From: Bacillus nitratireducens | GTDB taxonomy: Bacteria; Bacillota; Bacilli; Bacillales; Bacillaceae_G | Length of the DNA stretch: 64,000 nucleotides | Direction: 5' to 3' | NCBI RefSeq assembly: GCF_001884135.1 | Contig: NZ_MAOC01000069.1 | Span: 82,637 to 146,636, forward strand | Shown: positions 36,381 through 45,474 of the stretch, in pieces | Numbering within the stretch: the stretch's first letter is position 1 | Layout: every line of letters starts with the position of its first letter | Program-made: the position numbers and the translations under genes | Notes under the pieces: model-generated | Database searches by the model: none | Seen by the model: only the letters and a program-made list of their open reading frames with translations | Told to the model about the DNA's origin: nothing

Positions 36381-36557
36381 ATGGTAAAAGCTGTACCGAA
36401 TTTATTTGCGATTGGAAATTTATTGGGCGGTGTTTTTTCAATTACCATGAATATGAGTGACTACTTGGGAGTAGCCTTCATTTTAATTTTCTTTTCAGCT
36501 GTTTTTGATCTTCTTGATGGAAAGATTGCGAGAAAATTAAAAGTGAACAGTAAATAA
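36381..36557 (+). pseudogene. pssA-like fragment (CDP-diacylglycerol--serine phosphatidyltransferase N-terminus)
   Basis: MVKAVPNLFAIGNLLGGVFS then FFSAVFDLLDGKIARKLKVN match the N-terminal 59 residues of PssA, ending inside the CDP-alcohol phosphotransferase motif (DG-x2-AR-x8-G-x3-D-x3-D) before the last aspartates. The rest is missing and an IS6-type transposase fragment follows at once. A second, complete pssA elsewhere would be expected; this copy cannot be active. Confidence 0.8.
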
Positions 36558-36567
36558 GGAACAAGGT

Positions 36568-36826
36568 TTAAGCATTAGCTAGTAATTGTTGAAGTTCATT
36601 GTACATTGAAAAGGCGGAGTCTCTTTGAAGACTTCGCCTTTGTTTATATAGGGCATGAATGGTCTCGATACCTTTTATCGTACGTGAAGCATGACTAAGA
36701 TTTTGAAATCCTGCAGATTTGGCAAAACGTCTCTTTACATGCCAATGATCCTGTTCAATAAGATGGCTTAAATTTTTGAGTCTACAATGGATTGTAGTTT
36801 GATAAACCGAGAGACCCTTTAGAATA
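36568..36826 (-). pseudogene. IS6-family transposase C-terminal fragment
   Basis: Residues NLSHLIEQDHWHVKRRFAKS, then RTIKGIETIHALYKQRRSLQ match the end of an IS6-family DDE transposase, with the catalytic E in IEQDH. The sequence differs clearly from the IS240 copies elsewhere in the window, so it derives from another IS6 member. The 5' two-thirds are missing; the open frame runs into the neighbouring gene. Confidence 0.8.
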
Positions 36827-36830
36827 GAAA

Positions 36831-37325
36831 TCACTTTTGACACAAAACAATGATTCTATATGGTGTAGTTTGAGCTGGTATACTCATTGTTGTAAAACCA
36901 TAAATAGCTATTAAATTTCGATTTACAAGATTACCTGTGAAGATTTGACCATTTGTTAATAAAATTTGAGTAGAAGGAGAAATATTTAATTTTAATTTTC
37001 CATCACTACTCTCCAACTGTTCATTAAAATAGTCTACTTTTACATTTTGATGGGGTGTATATTTTGCCATAACAATCGCTTGAAATTGTGGTGGGAAAAT
37101 GAGAGGCGCAGGGACGTTGGCATCGTAAAACCCAGTTACTTTATCTCCTACTACTACCGTTGCAAAGTCGATAAAATACGTATTTGGTTTCACTACAAAA
37201 TTTATTAGATTCCCATAACCATTATCTACGGACATTAATTTATTACATCCTATATCTTCGTTTGATCCTGTTACAAAATCGTTAATCATAGTTATTGTAC
37301 CTTCAAATGATTGAAATTTTTTCAT
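36831..37325 (-). CDS. Conserved hypothetical protein, 164 aa, beta-rich
   Basis: Starts MKKFQSFEGTITMINDFVTG, with strand-rich segments (NLINFVVKPNTYFIDFATVV, VGDKVTGFYDANVPAP, FQAIVMAKYTP, KLNISPSTQILLTNGQIFTG). The pattern suggests two OB-like beta barrels. No signal peptide or membrane helix. I recall such proteins only as uncharacterised in spore-forming Firmicutes. It ends against the IS6 fragment, and its last residues (YRIIVLCQK) may be complete. A collagen-like pseudogene lies just upstream on the same strand, possibly once co-expressed. Confidence 0.6.
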   Translation of the reverse strand: MKKFQSFEGTITMINDFVTGSNEDIGCNKLMSVDNGYGNLINFVVKPNTYFIDFATVVVGDKVTGFYDANVPAPLIFPPQFQAIVMAKYTPHQNVKVDYFNEQLESSDGKLKLNISPSTQILLTNGQIFTGNLVNRNLIAIYGFTTMSIPAQTTPYRIIVLCQK

Positions 37326-37378
37326 TCAAATACCTCTTTTGTTTATATAATTAAACCTCTATCGTTACTCTATAATTT

Positions 37379-37777
37379 TTAAAAACATGTAAATAAAATA
37401 ATCCTTCTCGTATCAATTCCAAAAATAACCCAAAACCTACCGTTCCATCTAAAACCAGCAACAGACCTTGGTCCTACAAAAATTGGGAAATACCAAAACT
37501 GTTCACCATTACTAAGCCATATATAAGTATTTCGAAATAAACATAATGCAATTGCTCCTGAATCAACAGCAAATGGTGAAGCTGTTGATTGTTGAGGAAT
37601 AAATGATGGGGGAGGAGATGTTGGAGCTTGTGAACTTTGCTGTCCTGGAAAACTTGGTGCACCCGGAAAACCTGGTCCTCAGATTCCAGGTATACCTGGA
37701 ATCTGAGGACCAGGGAATTGACGATCGAAGTATTGATCATAATTTATATAAGGATAATATATTGACTCATTATACAT
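37379..37777 (-). pseudogene. Collagen-like protein gene stopped by TGA in a palindrome
   Basis: The frame begins MYNESIYYPYINYDQYFDRQ, then FPGPQIPGIPGI and TGA at codon 33 (37679-37681), and continues in frame as GPGFPGAPSFPGQQSSQAPT, a Pro/Gln-rich linker, and the C-terminal domain FAVDSGAIALCLFRNTYIWL with FWYFPIFVGPRSVAGFRW. Gly-x-y triplets surround the stop. The C-terminal part recalls small Gly/Pro-rich proteins of B. cereus spores. The stop lies inside a 44-bp perfect palindrome and probably arose with it. Confidence 0.75.
37671..37714. repeat. 44-bp perfect palindrome without spacer
   Basis: Left arm CCTGGTCCTCAGATTCCAGG plus TA; right arm is the exact complement. Twenty-two bases per arm with no loop. 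It lies in the Gly-x-y coding part of the collagen-like gene and creates its TGA. Confidence 0.95.
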
Positions 37778-37974
37778 TTAAAAGTCACCTCTTTATTTTT
37801 AAAACCTTCTAAATTATTAATATGTAATGTTGTTCGTATAGGATGCTTATTCGCTTCCTATACGAACAATATTTTAAACAAAACAAATATCAAACAGGAA
37901 AGTATACCCCTGCCCTTTGTTTTTCGGTATGAAGTAATGATATAAAATTTTTGTTTTGGGGATACTTCAAAATA

Positions 37975-38022
37975 TTAGCCTGATGGGCATGGGGGACCGC
38001 CACATACCCATCAAGCTAAAGA
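37975..38022. repeat. IS231-type end junction with 11-bp spacer
   Basis: TTAGCCTGATGGGCATG, spacer GGGGACCGCCA, then CATACCCATCAAGCTAAAGA. The left side (from about 37925) resembles one half of the bcr1-like elements at 19761 and 42348. Confidence 0.7.
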
Positions 38023-38094
38023 TGGGTATTCCATGAACTTCCGTTCTTGATGCCCACATGCTTGATATTTTTTTATTTGTTTTTAAAGTTTTCT

Positions 38095-38335
38095 TTTGAT
38101 TAAAAGGGAAAATACACGCTGTAAAAATAAAACAGCACATCGGTTAAAACGTTGATTAAGTCTTTCTGAACTCATAATTGTAGCTGTATTTGCACAAAGC
38201 TGACTACATAATCGAGTAAGAGAATCGCTTGCTACATGTTGACTAATCCAGATACATAAAGCAGCTAAATCTTTTGCGCCATACTTACTTTTACGTTTTA
38301 CAAAACCTGTCTCTTGTGCAAAAGGTTATCTTAGT
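38095..38335 (-). pseudogene. IS231/IS4-type transposase N-terminal fragment
   Basis: Minus strand codes [40 protein letters not shown] and [20 protein letters not shown], the N-terminal region of IS231-like IS4 transposases. Both ends are lost. About 220 bases are nearly identical to 59755-59960, a second copy. Confidence 0.8.
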
Positions 38336-38980
38336 TGATTCACCGCAATACAAAATCCACAATAATTGAGGGCAAACGTTTTATGTTACAGCTAGTAATG
38401 GATATATAATTGTACTCTAATAAAACAATCAACCGCTAGAGATAGTATAGTGAAAAATCGAATAATTTAATACCATTGCGGGGCAAAACTTTATAGAAGA
38501 GCAGTAAAATAAATAACCGGTTTCTTAAGATACAGGGAACAGGTTATTCTGTGCCAAAACGTATAATTTTCTTTTTGAGCTGGTGCCTCTTCTTCGTTGA
38601 CTACCTAAAAACAAGCCGAAAAATTTACATCTGGATGTGAATTTTTCGGCTTGTTTTTGAATTGAAGAAATAATAATAAAACTCTATTTTGTTATTATTT
38701 TTGACAGTTTACTATATAGCAAGGTAGGAGATAAATAATTTGAATCCTAGACATGGTCTGTTAATCTCCCCTTTATACCAATATCCTTTTAAATTACTCT
38801 AATAAATGAACTTTATTTTATTTTTATCTTATCTTTACCTTATCTTTAAAATTTTATATTAAACTTTACATCTAAAAGAAAAGATTTCGAGTCTAAAAAA
38901 GCAGGGGTAAAGGTGATTATTGCATCTTTTATAAATAACCAACCACCACCATTGAAAATGCAATTTTTTATACAAGGAGG
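38336..38980. other. Gene-free region before lysozyme-like gene
   Basis: Only a strong hairpin at 38607-38658 and AT-rich sequence were found. Short open frames here lack ribosome sites and are not convincing. Confidence 0.4.
38607..38658. terminator. Strong hairpin with T run
   Basis: AAACAAGCCGAAAAATT and AATTTTTCGGCTTGTTTTT pair over about 17 bases around TACATCTGGATGTG-like loop bases. Probably the terminator of a now-deleted gene. Confidence 0.7.
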
Positions 38981-38988
38981 AGTAATAT

Positions 38989-39630
38989 ATGAAGAATAAG
39001 AGTAAAAAACAAGTTATTATATTATTTTTTATTAGTATTTTAGGTTTAGGAACAATCATTGGGATACTATATTTTAATCATAAAACTAATATTCATAGAA
39101 ATAAAGCGCTCGCTACCGAAGAACGTTTATTGCAATATGAGCCCATTATGAAAAAAGAATTAGAAAAATATAATTTAGGAGAAAAAACAGCACTTTTGTT
39201 AGGAATTATGTACCAAGAGAGTAGAGGTGAGGGCAACGACCCTATGCAGTCCTCTGAATCACTTGGATTAAAGCCAAATGAAATACAAGAGATAAACTTG
39301 AGCATTAAACAAGGGGTAAAGCACTTTGCTCAAATGTACAAATATGGAACAGAAAAAGGTGTTAGCATGGATACAATTATTCAAAGCTATAATATGGGAC
39401 CAGGGTATATTGATTTTATTTCCAGTCAAGAGGCTAAACAACACTCAGACGATTCGGCTAAAAAGTTTTCTAAGATGAAAGTTGATCAGAATCCAGACAT
39501 ATACACTTGTGGTGGAAATAAACAAAATTTTAGGTATCCATATTGTTATGGTGATTTCACATATACAACAAAGGTGAATGAAAAAACAAAACTTATTGAA
39601 GAACTTCTCCAAAAAAAAATTAAAATATAA
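38989..39630 (+). CDS. Lysozyme-like membrane-anchored muralytic protein
   Basis: A 213-aa protein: N-terminal helix (about 8-27, IILFFISILGLGTIIGILYF) and an extracellular lysozyme-like domain (about 45-205) as in CwlT/Slt-type enzymes of conjugative elements and phages. The catalytic glutamate is likely in GIMYQESRGEGND, followed by QSSESLGLKPNE, FAQMYKYGTEKG and QSYNMGPGYIDF, all standard for the family. AAGGAGGAG precedes the ATG by 7 bases. It probably cuts glycan strands. It stands alone, so a role in a lost mobile element, or in wall growth, cannot be separated. Confidence 0.85.
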   Translation: MKNKSKKQVIILFFISILGLGTIIGILYFNHKTNIHRNKALATEERLLQYEPIMKKELEKYNLGEKTALLLGIMYQESRGEGNDPMQSSESLGLKPNEIQEINLSIKQGVKHFAQMYKYGTEKGVSMDTIIQSYNMGPGYIDFISSQEAKQHSDDSAKKFSKMKVDQNPDIYTCGGNKQNFRYPYCYGDFTYTTKVNEKTKLIEELLQKKIKI

Positions 39631-39725
39631 TTCGAAAGGTTTTAATGCAAGAACTTAAAGTTACGTGTAAGAAATCTATTAAATTAGGTCGTATTTATCC
39701 TCGTATTCTAAAAATAGTATGATTA

Positions 39726-39857
39726 CATACCCATTAGGCTAAGATAAGTTTGGATTAATATAACAAAAACGTTATTCTTTCAAATTTATCTTATCTAGAA
39801 AGAATAACGTTTTTTTACTTTTTGGAGTAGTTTTATATCCTTAAGTTGATAGAAATG
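39726..39857. repeat. 132-bp mini-element with IS231-like ends and hairpin
   Basis: Begins CATACCCATTAGGCTAAGA and ends TCCTTAAGTTGATAGAAATG. Inside, AAACGTTATTCTTTC and GAAAGAATAACGTTT make a perfect 15-bp stem that can act as a terminator. Confidence 0.65.
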
Positions 39858-40023
39858 TAAGATGCACTTAATAGGTTCTTTGACAGGGATATTAATCTTT
39901 ATTACTCTGATGGAATGTTTTCTTGAACTAATTCCAGTTCCAACTCATTTTTTGTTTCACTCTTTTTAAATTTATATTGTGTCCCAATTTCAGATTCACT
40001 GAACTAATTCAAGAGATCTCCCC

Positions 40024-40308
40024 CTATCCACCAAAGAAATGATATTCGTATTGTCCATTCATACCATCTTTGACAGCTATAATATTAGTAAGCTTGTAGT
40101 TAAGTGAACCATCCCCGTAGTAAACCTCTACTAATACCTGTTCTCGTGACCAAAGAGCATCATAGTACTTTTTAACTCTTTCGTCAGTTCTAATAATAAA
40201 CCCATCTGCAGTAGACATTTGCTCCTGATAATTCAAAGTTTTTGCTTCAATAAATGAAAGTTCTTCACTATCAACAAAAATCTTTTCAATTTCTTTCGTC
40301 ACATCCAT
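40024..40308 (-). CDS. Small protein of a two-member family, 94 aa
   Basis: Starts MDVTKEIEKIFVDSEELSF and ends MNGQYEYHFFGG. It is clearly related to the product of 55787-56065: both begin MD(V/I)T, share T(D/N)xRV, (D/F)(A/M)LWS or FMWS and V(E/S)VY(Y/F), and end GxYxYHF(F/W)G at almost the same length. No signal peptide or membrane helix. No domain is recognised. The ORF stands alone between repeats. A phage- or plasmid-type origin is possible, since both genes lie in debris-rich zones. Confidence 0.6.
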   Translation of the reverse strand: MDVTKEIEKIFVDSEELSFIEAKTLNYQEQMSTADGFIIRTDERVKKYYDALWSREQVLVEVYYGDGSLNYKLTNIIAVKDGMNGQYEYHFFGG

Positions 40309-40790
40309 ATAACCTCATCCCCTTTCCTCCAGAATACCATATAAATAATCGTTGACTTAAGGGACAAATTTAAAAGATCAGCTTAAAACCAAGCCGACCT
40401 TTAGGAGAACCCTACCGATTTTTTTCCTTTAACTCTTATCCCTTCCCCTATTATGCAACTAGATTGTTAGGCTATTCGAAAAAATTTATCTATTTTATTA
40501 AACCGGTCACATTTGCTCATACTAAGATTGTAAACACTTATACTAGGATCTGAGCACGTACCAATCTTGGAAAACAACCGTACACGTTGTGTCGTCATCC
40601 CCGAAAGCAATGAATGATGTATATAAAGTGAAGTGTAAAATAAATGAAACGTATTAGTAAATCATTCATGACGTACAGGTGATATAAGTCAGAAATAAGA
40701 TAAATTAAAGTGAGTTTTCTCCTCACTTTTTTCTTTTGAAGCGTGATGTGAAAATAATTGTAATTCATCAGATACAGAAATAGACATACA

Positions 40791-40840
40791 AAAACGCCAC
40801 CCTTTCCTATAATTCTACAGAAAGAATAGCGTATTTTTTG
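40791..40840 (+). repeat. 50-bp IS-end repeat, copy 2
   Basis: AAAACGCCACCCTTTCCTAT then AATTCTACAGAAAGAATAGC. Same as 14637-14686 and 60042-60097. Confidence 0.65.
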
Positions 40841-40895
40841 TATTTTATTTTGCTAGTTTGATAGCAATGTGGCTATGCCCATTCTAAGAGGGGCT

Positions 40896-41927
40896 TTATA
40901 CTGCAGGTTCTGTTGGAGCTGGTTGAACAGGAGTTACTTCCCCGCCATCCATGTTATCATACCTCATAGATTGATTCATAAATTCACCAATCATTTTTTG
41001 TAACTCATCCATTGGGACAATGTTCTTTTCAGAAGTATCGAATGTGAATTTGATTGGTTTATCGATAGATTTAATATCAGAATTAATATTCATATCAAAT
41101 TTAATTGTTTCTTTTTCGTCTTTAGAATTTTTTGCTTCGACATGAATTGCTGCATCCTGTTTTTTAATCGTTGTTCCATCCATTGTATAAATTAAAGAAA
41201 TAGATGATTTATCAAGATTCGCATCTTTTAATTTTTTCTTAAAGTCTGCAATTTCTTGTTTTGTTCCAGTGAAGTTTTTCATTGTAGACATTTCATCAAA
41301 TACCTTTTCAATCACTGTTTTTAAATCTTTACCTGTTAATTTCACAGTATATACATCTTTTTCTTTTGTAAATTTGTCTTCAGGAAGTGCTTTGATTGCA
41401 TCTAATAACGCTTTCTGTACTTTCTCTTGGATTTCCACAGATTCTTTTGTATCCACTTCTCCTAAATCTTTCATATCCATTTTGATAACTTTTCCTTCTA
41501 GAGTAGAAAAACTATCACCAGGAACGCCAGCTAATTGTAATAGTGATTTTACATTATTCGCTTTTACATATAAAGCCTTTTTCCCTTCATCCATAAACAT
41601 TGGAATCGATATATCCATTTTCATTCCATCTGTTTTAATATTTGCACCAATTGTTATTTCATCTTTTTTTGCATCTTTATCTGTTTTTGAATCAACTGTA
41701 AATGATATGTTTTTTAACATATCAATTGCCGCTTTATCTTCTGTTTCCATATCTTTCGGATTAGAATCGAATTTAAAAGAAATTGAACCGCTTGATTCCA
41801 TTTGTTTTGCATTTAAAATGTTTTCTGTTGAAGAAACAACTGTTTCTTTTGCAGATTTTCCACACGCAGATAAAGCAAAAAGACTTAAACTTGCTGCAAC
41901 AACTAATCCTATTTTACCAAACTTCAT
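40896..41927 (-). CDS. Lipoprotein, DUF6612-like, 343 aa
   Basis: Lipoprotein signal MKFGKIGLVVAASLSLFALS with lipobox LSAC (modified Cys about 22). The mature part alternates beta strands and helices (SGSISFKFDSNPKD, IDMLKNISFTVDSKTDKD, KKALYVKANNVKSLLQLAG) as in the DUF6612/LolA-LppX-like proteins of Firmicutes. The fold suggests binding of a lipid or envelope component, but no function is established. Normal length. A good ribosome site precedes the ATG. The long opposite-strand frame here is a shadow. Confidence 0.82.
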   Translation of the reverse strand: MKFGKIGLVVAASLSLFALSACGKSAKETVVSSTENILNAKQMESSGSISFKFDSNPKDMETEDKAAIDMLKNISFTVDSKTDKDAKKDEITIGANIKTDGMKMDISIPMFMDEGKKALYVKANNVKSLLQLAGVPGDSFSTLEGKVIKMDMKDLGEVDTKESVEIQEKVQKALLDAIKALPEDKFTKEKDVYTVKLTGKDLKTVIEKVFDEMSTMKNFTGTKQEIADFKKKLKDANLDKSSISLIYTMDGTTIKKQDAAIHVEAKNSKDEKETIKFDMNINSDIKSIDKPIKFTFDTSEKNIVPMDELQKMIGEFMNQSMRYDNMDGGEVTPVQPAPTEPAV

Positions 41928-42109
41928 AAAATCACCCTTTCAACTCATTAACATATCAATCATAGCATGAAAAATAAAAAATAGTAATATTTGGATAGAA
42001 AAATATTACTACTCAGCTACCTTCTTGATTTGAGGGTTTCTTATTTTCTGTATCTTTTAGGTTTCCCTTTTTTCCGTTAACACTTGAATTATCAAGGTTA
42101 GGAGGTGAA

Positions 42110-42255
42110 ATATCAGGTAAACTAATCGGTCAAAACATAGAGGTGAAAATGCTTGTATCATCCATTGTATTAGAAAAAGAAGGTGCTTTCGGACAGAACC
42201 ATGTACCAACAATGCGGAATGAAAAAAACTACCTACTAATAAACGGATTTCAGTG
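42110..42255 (+). other. Possible coding remnant
   Basis: A plus-strand frame without start reads EISGKLIGQNIEVKMLVSSI then VLEKEGAFGQNHVPTMRNEK. It has coding character, is not recognised, and lies between the lipoprotein promoter and a bcr1-like element. Confidence 0.25.
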
Positions 42256-42347
42256 AAATTACTTTCTTTATTCAATAAAACAAATGATTATAAGCGGATA
42301 AAAGAAAAATTAATAGGCAAAACATTAACATTTGTACCCGACCATCC

Positions 42348-42467
42348 CATAGTCATCAGGCTAAGATTTTAAGGTATCTCCTAAATGGAAATTTTGGGTT
42401 TTTTATAGCACCGAAGTTCATTTTTATCATTTTGGGGAAGAATGTGTTTCTTAACTTGATAGCGATG
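42348..42467 (+). repeat. 120-bp bcr1-like element, copy 2
   Basis: Begins CATAGTCATCAGGCTAAGAT and ends TTCTTAACTTGATAGCGATG. Near-identical over its whole length to the reverse complement of 19761-19880. Confidence 0.7.
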
Positions 42468-42759
42468 GGGCGGGACACCATATTGAGGAATCTGTTTTAA
42501 GATAATTTTTCCACGAAACTAAAACTTCCCACAATATTCTTCTGTTTTAATTATTACTTTATATCTATTTTAACAAAATCTTAATTGAACTTTTAGCAAT
42601 AACCACTTCTATGCATGGTTATATGCCCTTGGTCTCCCAAAATGAAAGAGAGTATTATATGGACTTTTTTATTTAAGAATATATGGTTTTAGAAATAACA
42701 AGTAGGAATTTATGGTAAAATAGTAAATATTTTCGAATAAAGGAGTGGAGGGGTTTTAA

Positions 42760-43835
42760 TTGAAACTTAGAAAGTTTTTTATGCCTTGTTTTTTATTTAT
42801 ATTCACATTAACTATTGTGACTGGTTGTAGTTCTTCACAAAGTTCCACAGTTGTAAAAAATGGAAAGGCATCTTCGTCTTCGAAGAATGTGGAAATTGAA
42901 GTTGAAAATGCTGAGTATGTATTACCATTAAATGGGTTAACAGGGGGGGGATAAGTAAAGATAAAGTATTAAAATCCAAAGTGAGTGTGAAAACTAAAGG
43001 GGATGAAATGTTAGAGATATCACCCTATCTCTTTACACTATATCAAGGTGATGAAAAAATGAAGAAATATGATAAGGCTGATTTAGATAAATTACGCTTA
43101 ATAGAATTAGAACCTGGTAAAAAAGTATCGGGGACCCTATACTACGAAGTGAATAAAGCCTCATCATATGAGCTTGTTTATTCCAATGAGGAAACAAAAA
43201 AAAGAGACGAGGAAACAGAAAATGTTTCTTTCAAAATTGATACGAAGGAAATAGAAAAGAATACAAAAGACTTAAATAAACCGGCTGAAGCTCTAATAGC
43301 TTATATAAATGCTATTTATTATGATAAAGATGTAGACAAGATTAATAAGTTATCCGGCGAAGATGGCAAGCAATTTACTGAGAATATACTAAAGGAATTT
43401 AAAAAAGATGCAACGTCCAGTACGCATAATGAAATTAGTGACCAGGAATTTGAAAGTTATTATAAAAAGTTGAAATCTGCACTACAGGAAAAAGTTACAT
43501 TTAAAGTAAAATCAGCAGGTTCTTCACCTGAGGAAGATAAAGTTGAAGTAGAATTAAAAGTGAAACCCTTATTATTAAGTGAATTGCAGCCAAAATTAAA
43601 TAAGGAAAATGAAAGATTGCTAAGAGAAAATCCAGGAATCGAACAGTCTAAATTATTTAGTCAATCGTTTGATTACTTTATATCTATATTACCAGAAGCA
43701 AAAGTTTCAGATAAAGAAAAAGTAATAAAAGTTGAGATGGAGCGATACGGAAAAGACCAATGGCGCTTTTCAAAAGATAAAGTAAGCGATGCAGAGGACA
43801 TAATGGAAATAATGGGAGAATTTTTAAAACAATAG
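42760..43835 (+). pseudogene. DUF5105-like lipoprotein, frameshifted at a G8 tract
   Basis: The first frame (TTG at 42760 after AAGGAGTGGAGGGG) gives a lipoprotein signal with lipobox VTGC and ends at 42954 after LNGLTGGG. The second frame continues ISKDKVLKSKVSVKTKGDEM to 43835 with a DUF5105-type C-terminal domain (about 120 residues, IAYINAIYYDKDVDKINKLS). The two join if the eight Gs at 42943-42950 were nine, or by a -1 ribosomal shift there. So it is either a phase-variable gene in the off state, a frameshifting gene, or a fresh pseudogene. Everything outside the tract is intact. Confidence 0.8.
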
Positions 43836-43847
43836 ATATAAACGAAA

Positions 43848-43879
43848 ACGAAGTTTGCAACAACCAAACTTCGTTTTTT
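43848..43879 (+). terminator. Terminator of the DUF5105-like gene
   Basis: AACGAAGTTTG and CAAACTTCGTT around a 9-base loop, followed by seven T, 12 bases after the stop. Confidence 0.9.
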
Positions 43880-44054
43880 TCGATGTATAATGAATTGCAA
43901 CGATTACTAAGGGTTGCATAAAATCCATCTGCAATCATACCAACTTTTTATCTATTAAAAAACTTTGCAACAGAACTCTCTGAATCATCTTTTCCACTTA
44001 ACTTAGTGTACCATCTCCAATTGCTGCATAATTTTTCTTTCTAACTTTTCGGTT

Positions 44055-45455
44055 TTAGTTCGTTATATTTTCTATTTTGTCTTTATATACAACATATTCT
44101 TTCCCATCTACTACTGCTACCACTGCAAATTCATCTTTTGTATTGAATGAAAGCCAGTCAGCCCACATATTTGTATTTGGTCCTCCACTCCACATATTAT
44201 AAACAGTGTTTTTAGTTAAATTCATAACTTTATAAGACGCATTTGGTGCATTTGTTCCAGTCTTTATTTCAAATGTATATGCGTTATGAATTTTTTTATA
44301 AAAGTAGAAAACGTTTGATGGACGAAGCTGATTTATAAAATCCTGCTCTTTTTTCTCTGCAATTTTTATCCCTTCTTGTAATGTGACAACATCTGTTCTT
44401 AATGTTTTCCAACTGTCTTTCGCCGCATTCAAGTTAGGGATTAAGAATTTATATCTATTTTGATCAGCTTTTTGATCAGCTTTATCAATATGTCCCAGTA
44501 CGCCCGTATATTGAGAGTCTAAATCATCCCATTGCGTGGACATATAAGTAAGAGCAGTAATAGCATTATCAATCGCACTATGCATATCACTAATATTATG
44601 AAACGCAACTCCAACCACACGATTTAATGTTATTTTATAATCTACATTCTGACGTAATTTTGCTAATTCCGGCTCTAGCCAGCCTAACTTACCTCTTGCA
44701 TCACCTATCATTATACCACCAGCAATCAACGTGGGAAGAAAGGGGATTTTTACCATGTCCAATCCCTTAGATTCTATGTCTTTCTGATAGTTTACTTGCC
44801 CTAAAAGGTCCTCTAGTCGCTTTTGATCATCCTCAACCGCAGCTCCTTGAATTTTTAAAATAGACTGCAAGAGATCCTTATTACTTCCAAATGCTCTAAC
44901 ATCTTGTCCAATATTTTCATTTAAATTAGTTAATTCTTCTATTAATGCTTTTACAGACTTTTGATTTTGTTGAATTTCCCCCCGTAAATCTGTAATCCCT
45001 TTTTTTAAAGTATCTCCATTCCCAGTATTGATCGCCTCTACTAATGTTTCATAATGGTTTTCAAATTTTTTATCGTATTCAATAATGCCTGTCAATGTAT
45101 CTAAAAGCTGCTTTTTTACTTGCGTATTCCATGTAACTGCATGTGCTCTTGCATTCTTTTGATCTTGTACAATTTTATTAGGTAAATCTTCATACCCATT
45201 AATAGTAATTCCTTCAAAACTCACATCAGGATTATTGATTAACAGATAAGAATATTCATTCATAGATTTCAAAAATAAACCAGCATCTTGTAAAGCTTTT
45301 TTCATCTGTTCTTTATTTGCTGAAAGAGACATATCTCCATTGTTAGTTTGTTCAATTTCAATTGCAAAAGCTGCTACTGGTGTGACTGCATAAGTAGTTG
45401 TCATAGTTAAAAACGTTGATACAGTGAGTATTTTGTAAGGGATTTTTTTCATCAT
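44055..45455 (-). CDS. hblB: Haemolysin BL HblB-type (B') component
   Basis: A 466-aa secreted protein; signal peptide about 1-31 (MMKKIPYKILTVSTFLTMTT...FAIE). Residues 32-370 are a close relative of HblA (LFLKSMNEYSYLLINNPDVS, GEIQQNQKSVKALIEEL). The last 90 residues (from about RPSNVFYFYKKIHNAYTFEI) are unique to HblB and look like a beta-rich module. The length equals the known HblB. GGAGGAATATG-type ribosome site. HblB is not part of the minimal B/L1/L2 pore and may modulate it. The 390-base gap to hblA contains a decayed hblD 3' end, which suggests this gene is a duplicate of hblA. Confidence 0.93.
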   Translation of the reverse strand: MMKKIPYKILTVSTFLTMTTTYAVTPVAAFAIEIEQTNNGDMSLSANKEQMKKALQDAGLFLKSMNEYSYLLINNPDVSFEGITINGYEDLPNKIVQDQKNARAHAVTWNTQVKKQLLDTLTGIIEYDKKFENHYETLVEAINTGNGDTLKKGITDLRGEIQQNQKSVKALIEELTNLNENIGQDVRAFGSNKDLLQSILKIQGAAVEDDQKRLEDLLGQVNYQKDIESKGLDMVKIPFLPTLIAGGIMIGDARGKLGWLEPELAKLRQNVDYKITLNRVVGVAFHNISDMHSAIDNAITALTYMSTQWDDLDSQYTGVLGHIDKADQKADQNRYKFLIPNLNAAKDSWKTLRTDVVTLQEGIKIAEKKEQDFINQLRPSNVFYFYKKIHNAYTFEIKTGTNAPNASYKVMNLTKNTVYNMWSGGPNTNMWADWLSFNTKDEFAVVAVVDGKEYVVYKDKIENITN

Positions 45456-45474
45456 TACATATTCCTCCTATATA

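Noticed and set aside
37603-37812. 69-aa plus-strand frame through the palindrome
   Set aside because: Arises because the palindrome reads the same on both strands; no start signal.
41269-41970. 233-aa plus-strand frame opposite the lipoprotein
   Set aside because: The minus strand has a lipobox signal and ribosome site; the plus frame is low-complexity Phe/Ser-rich.
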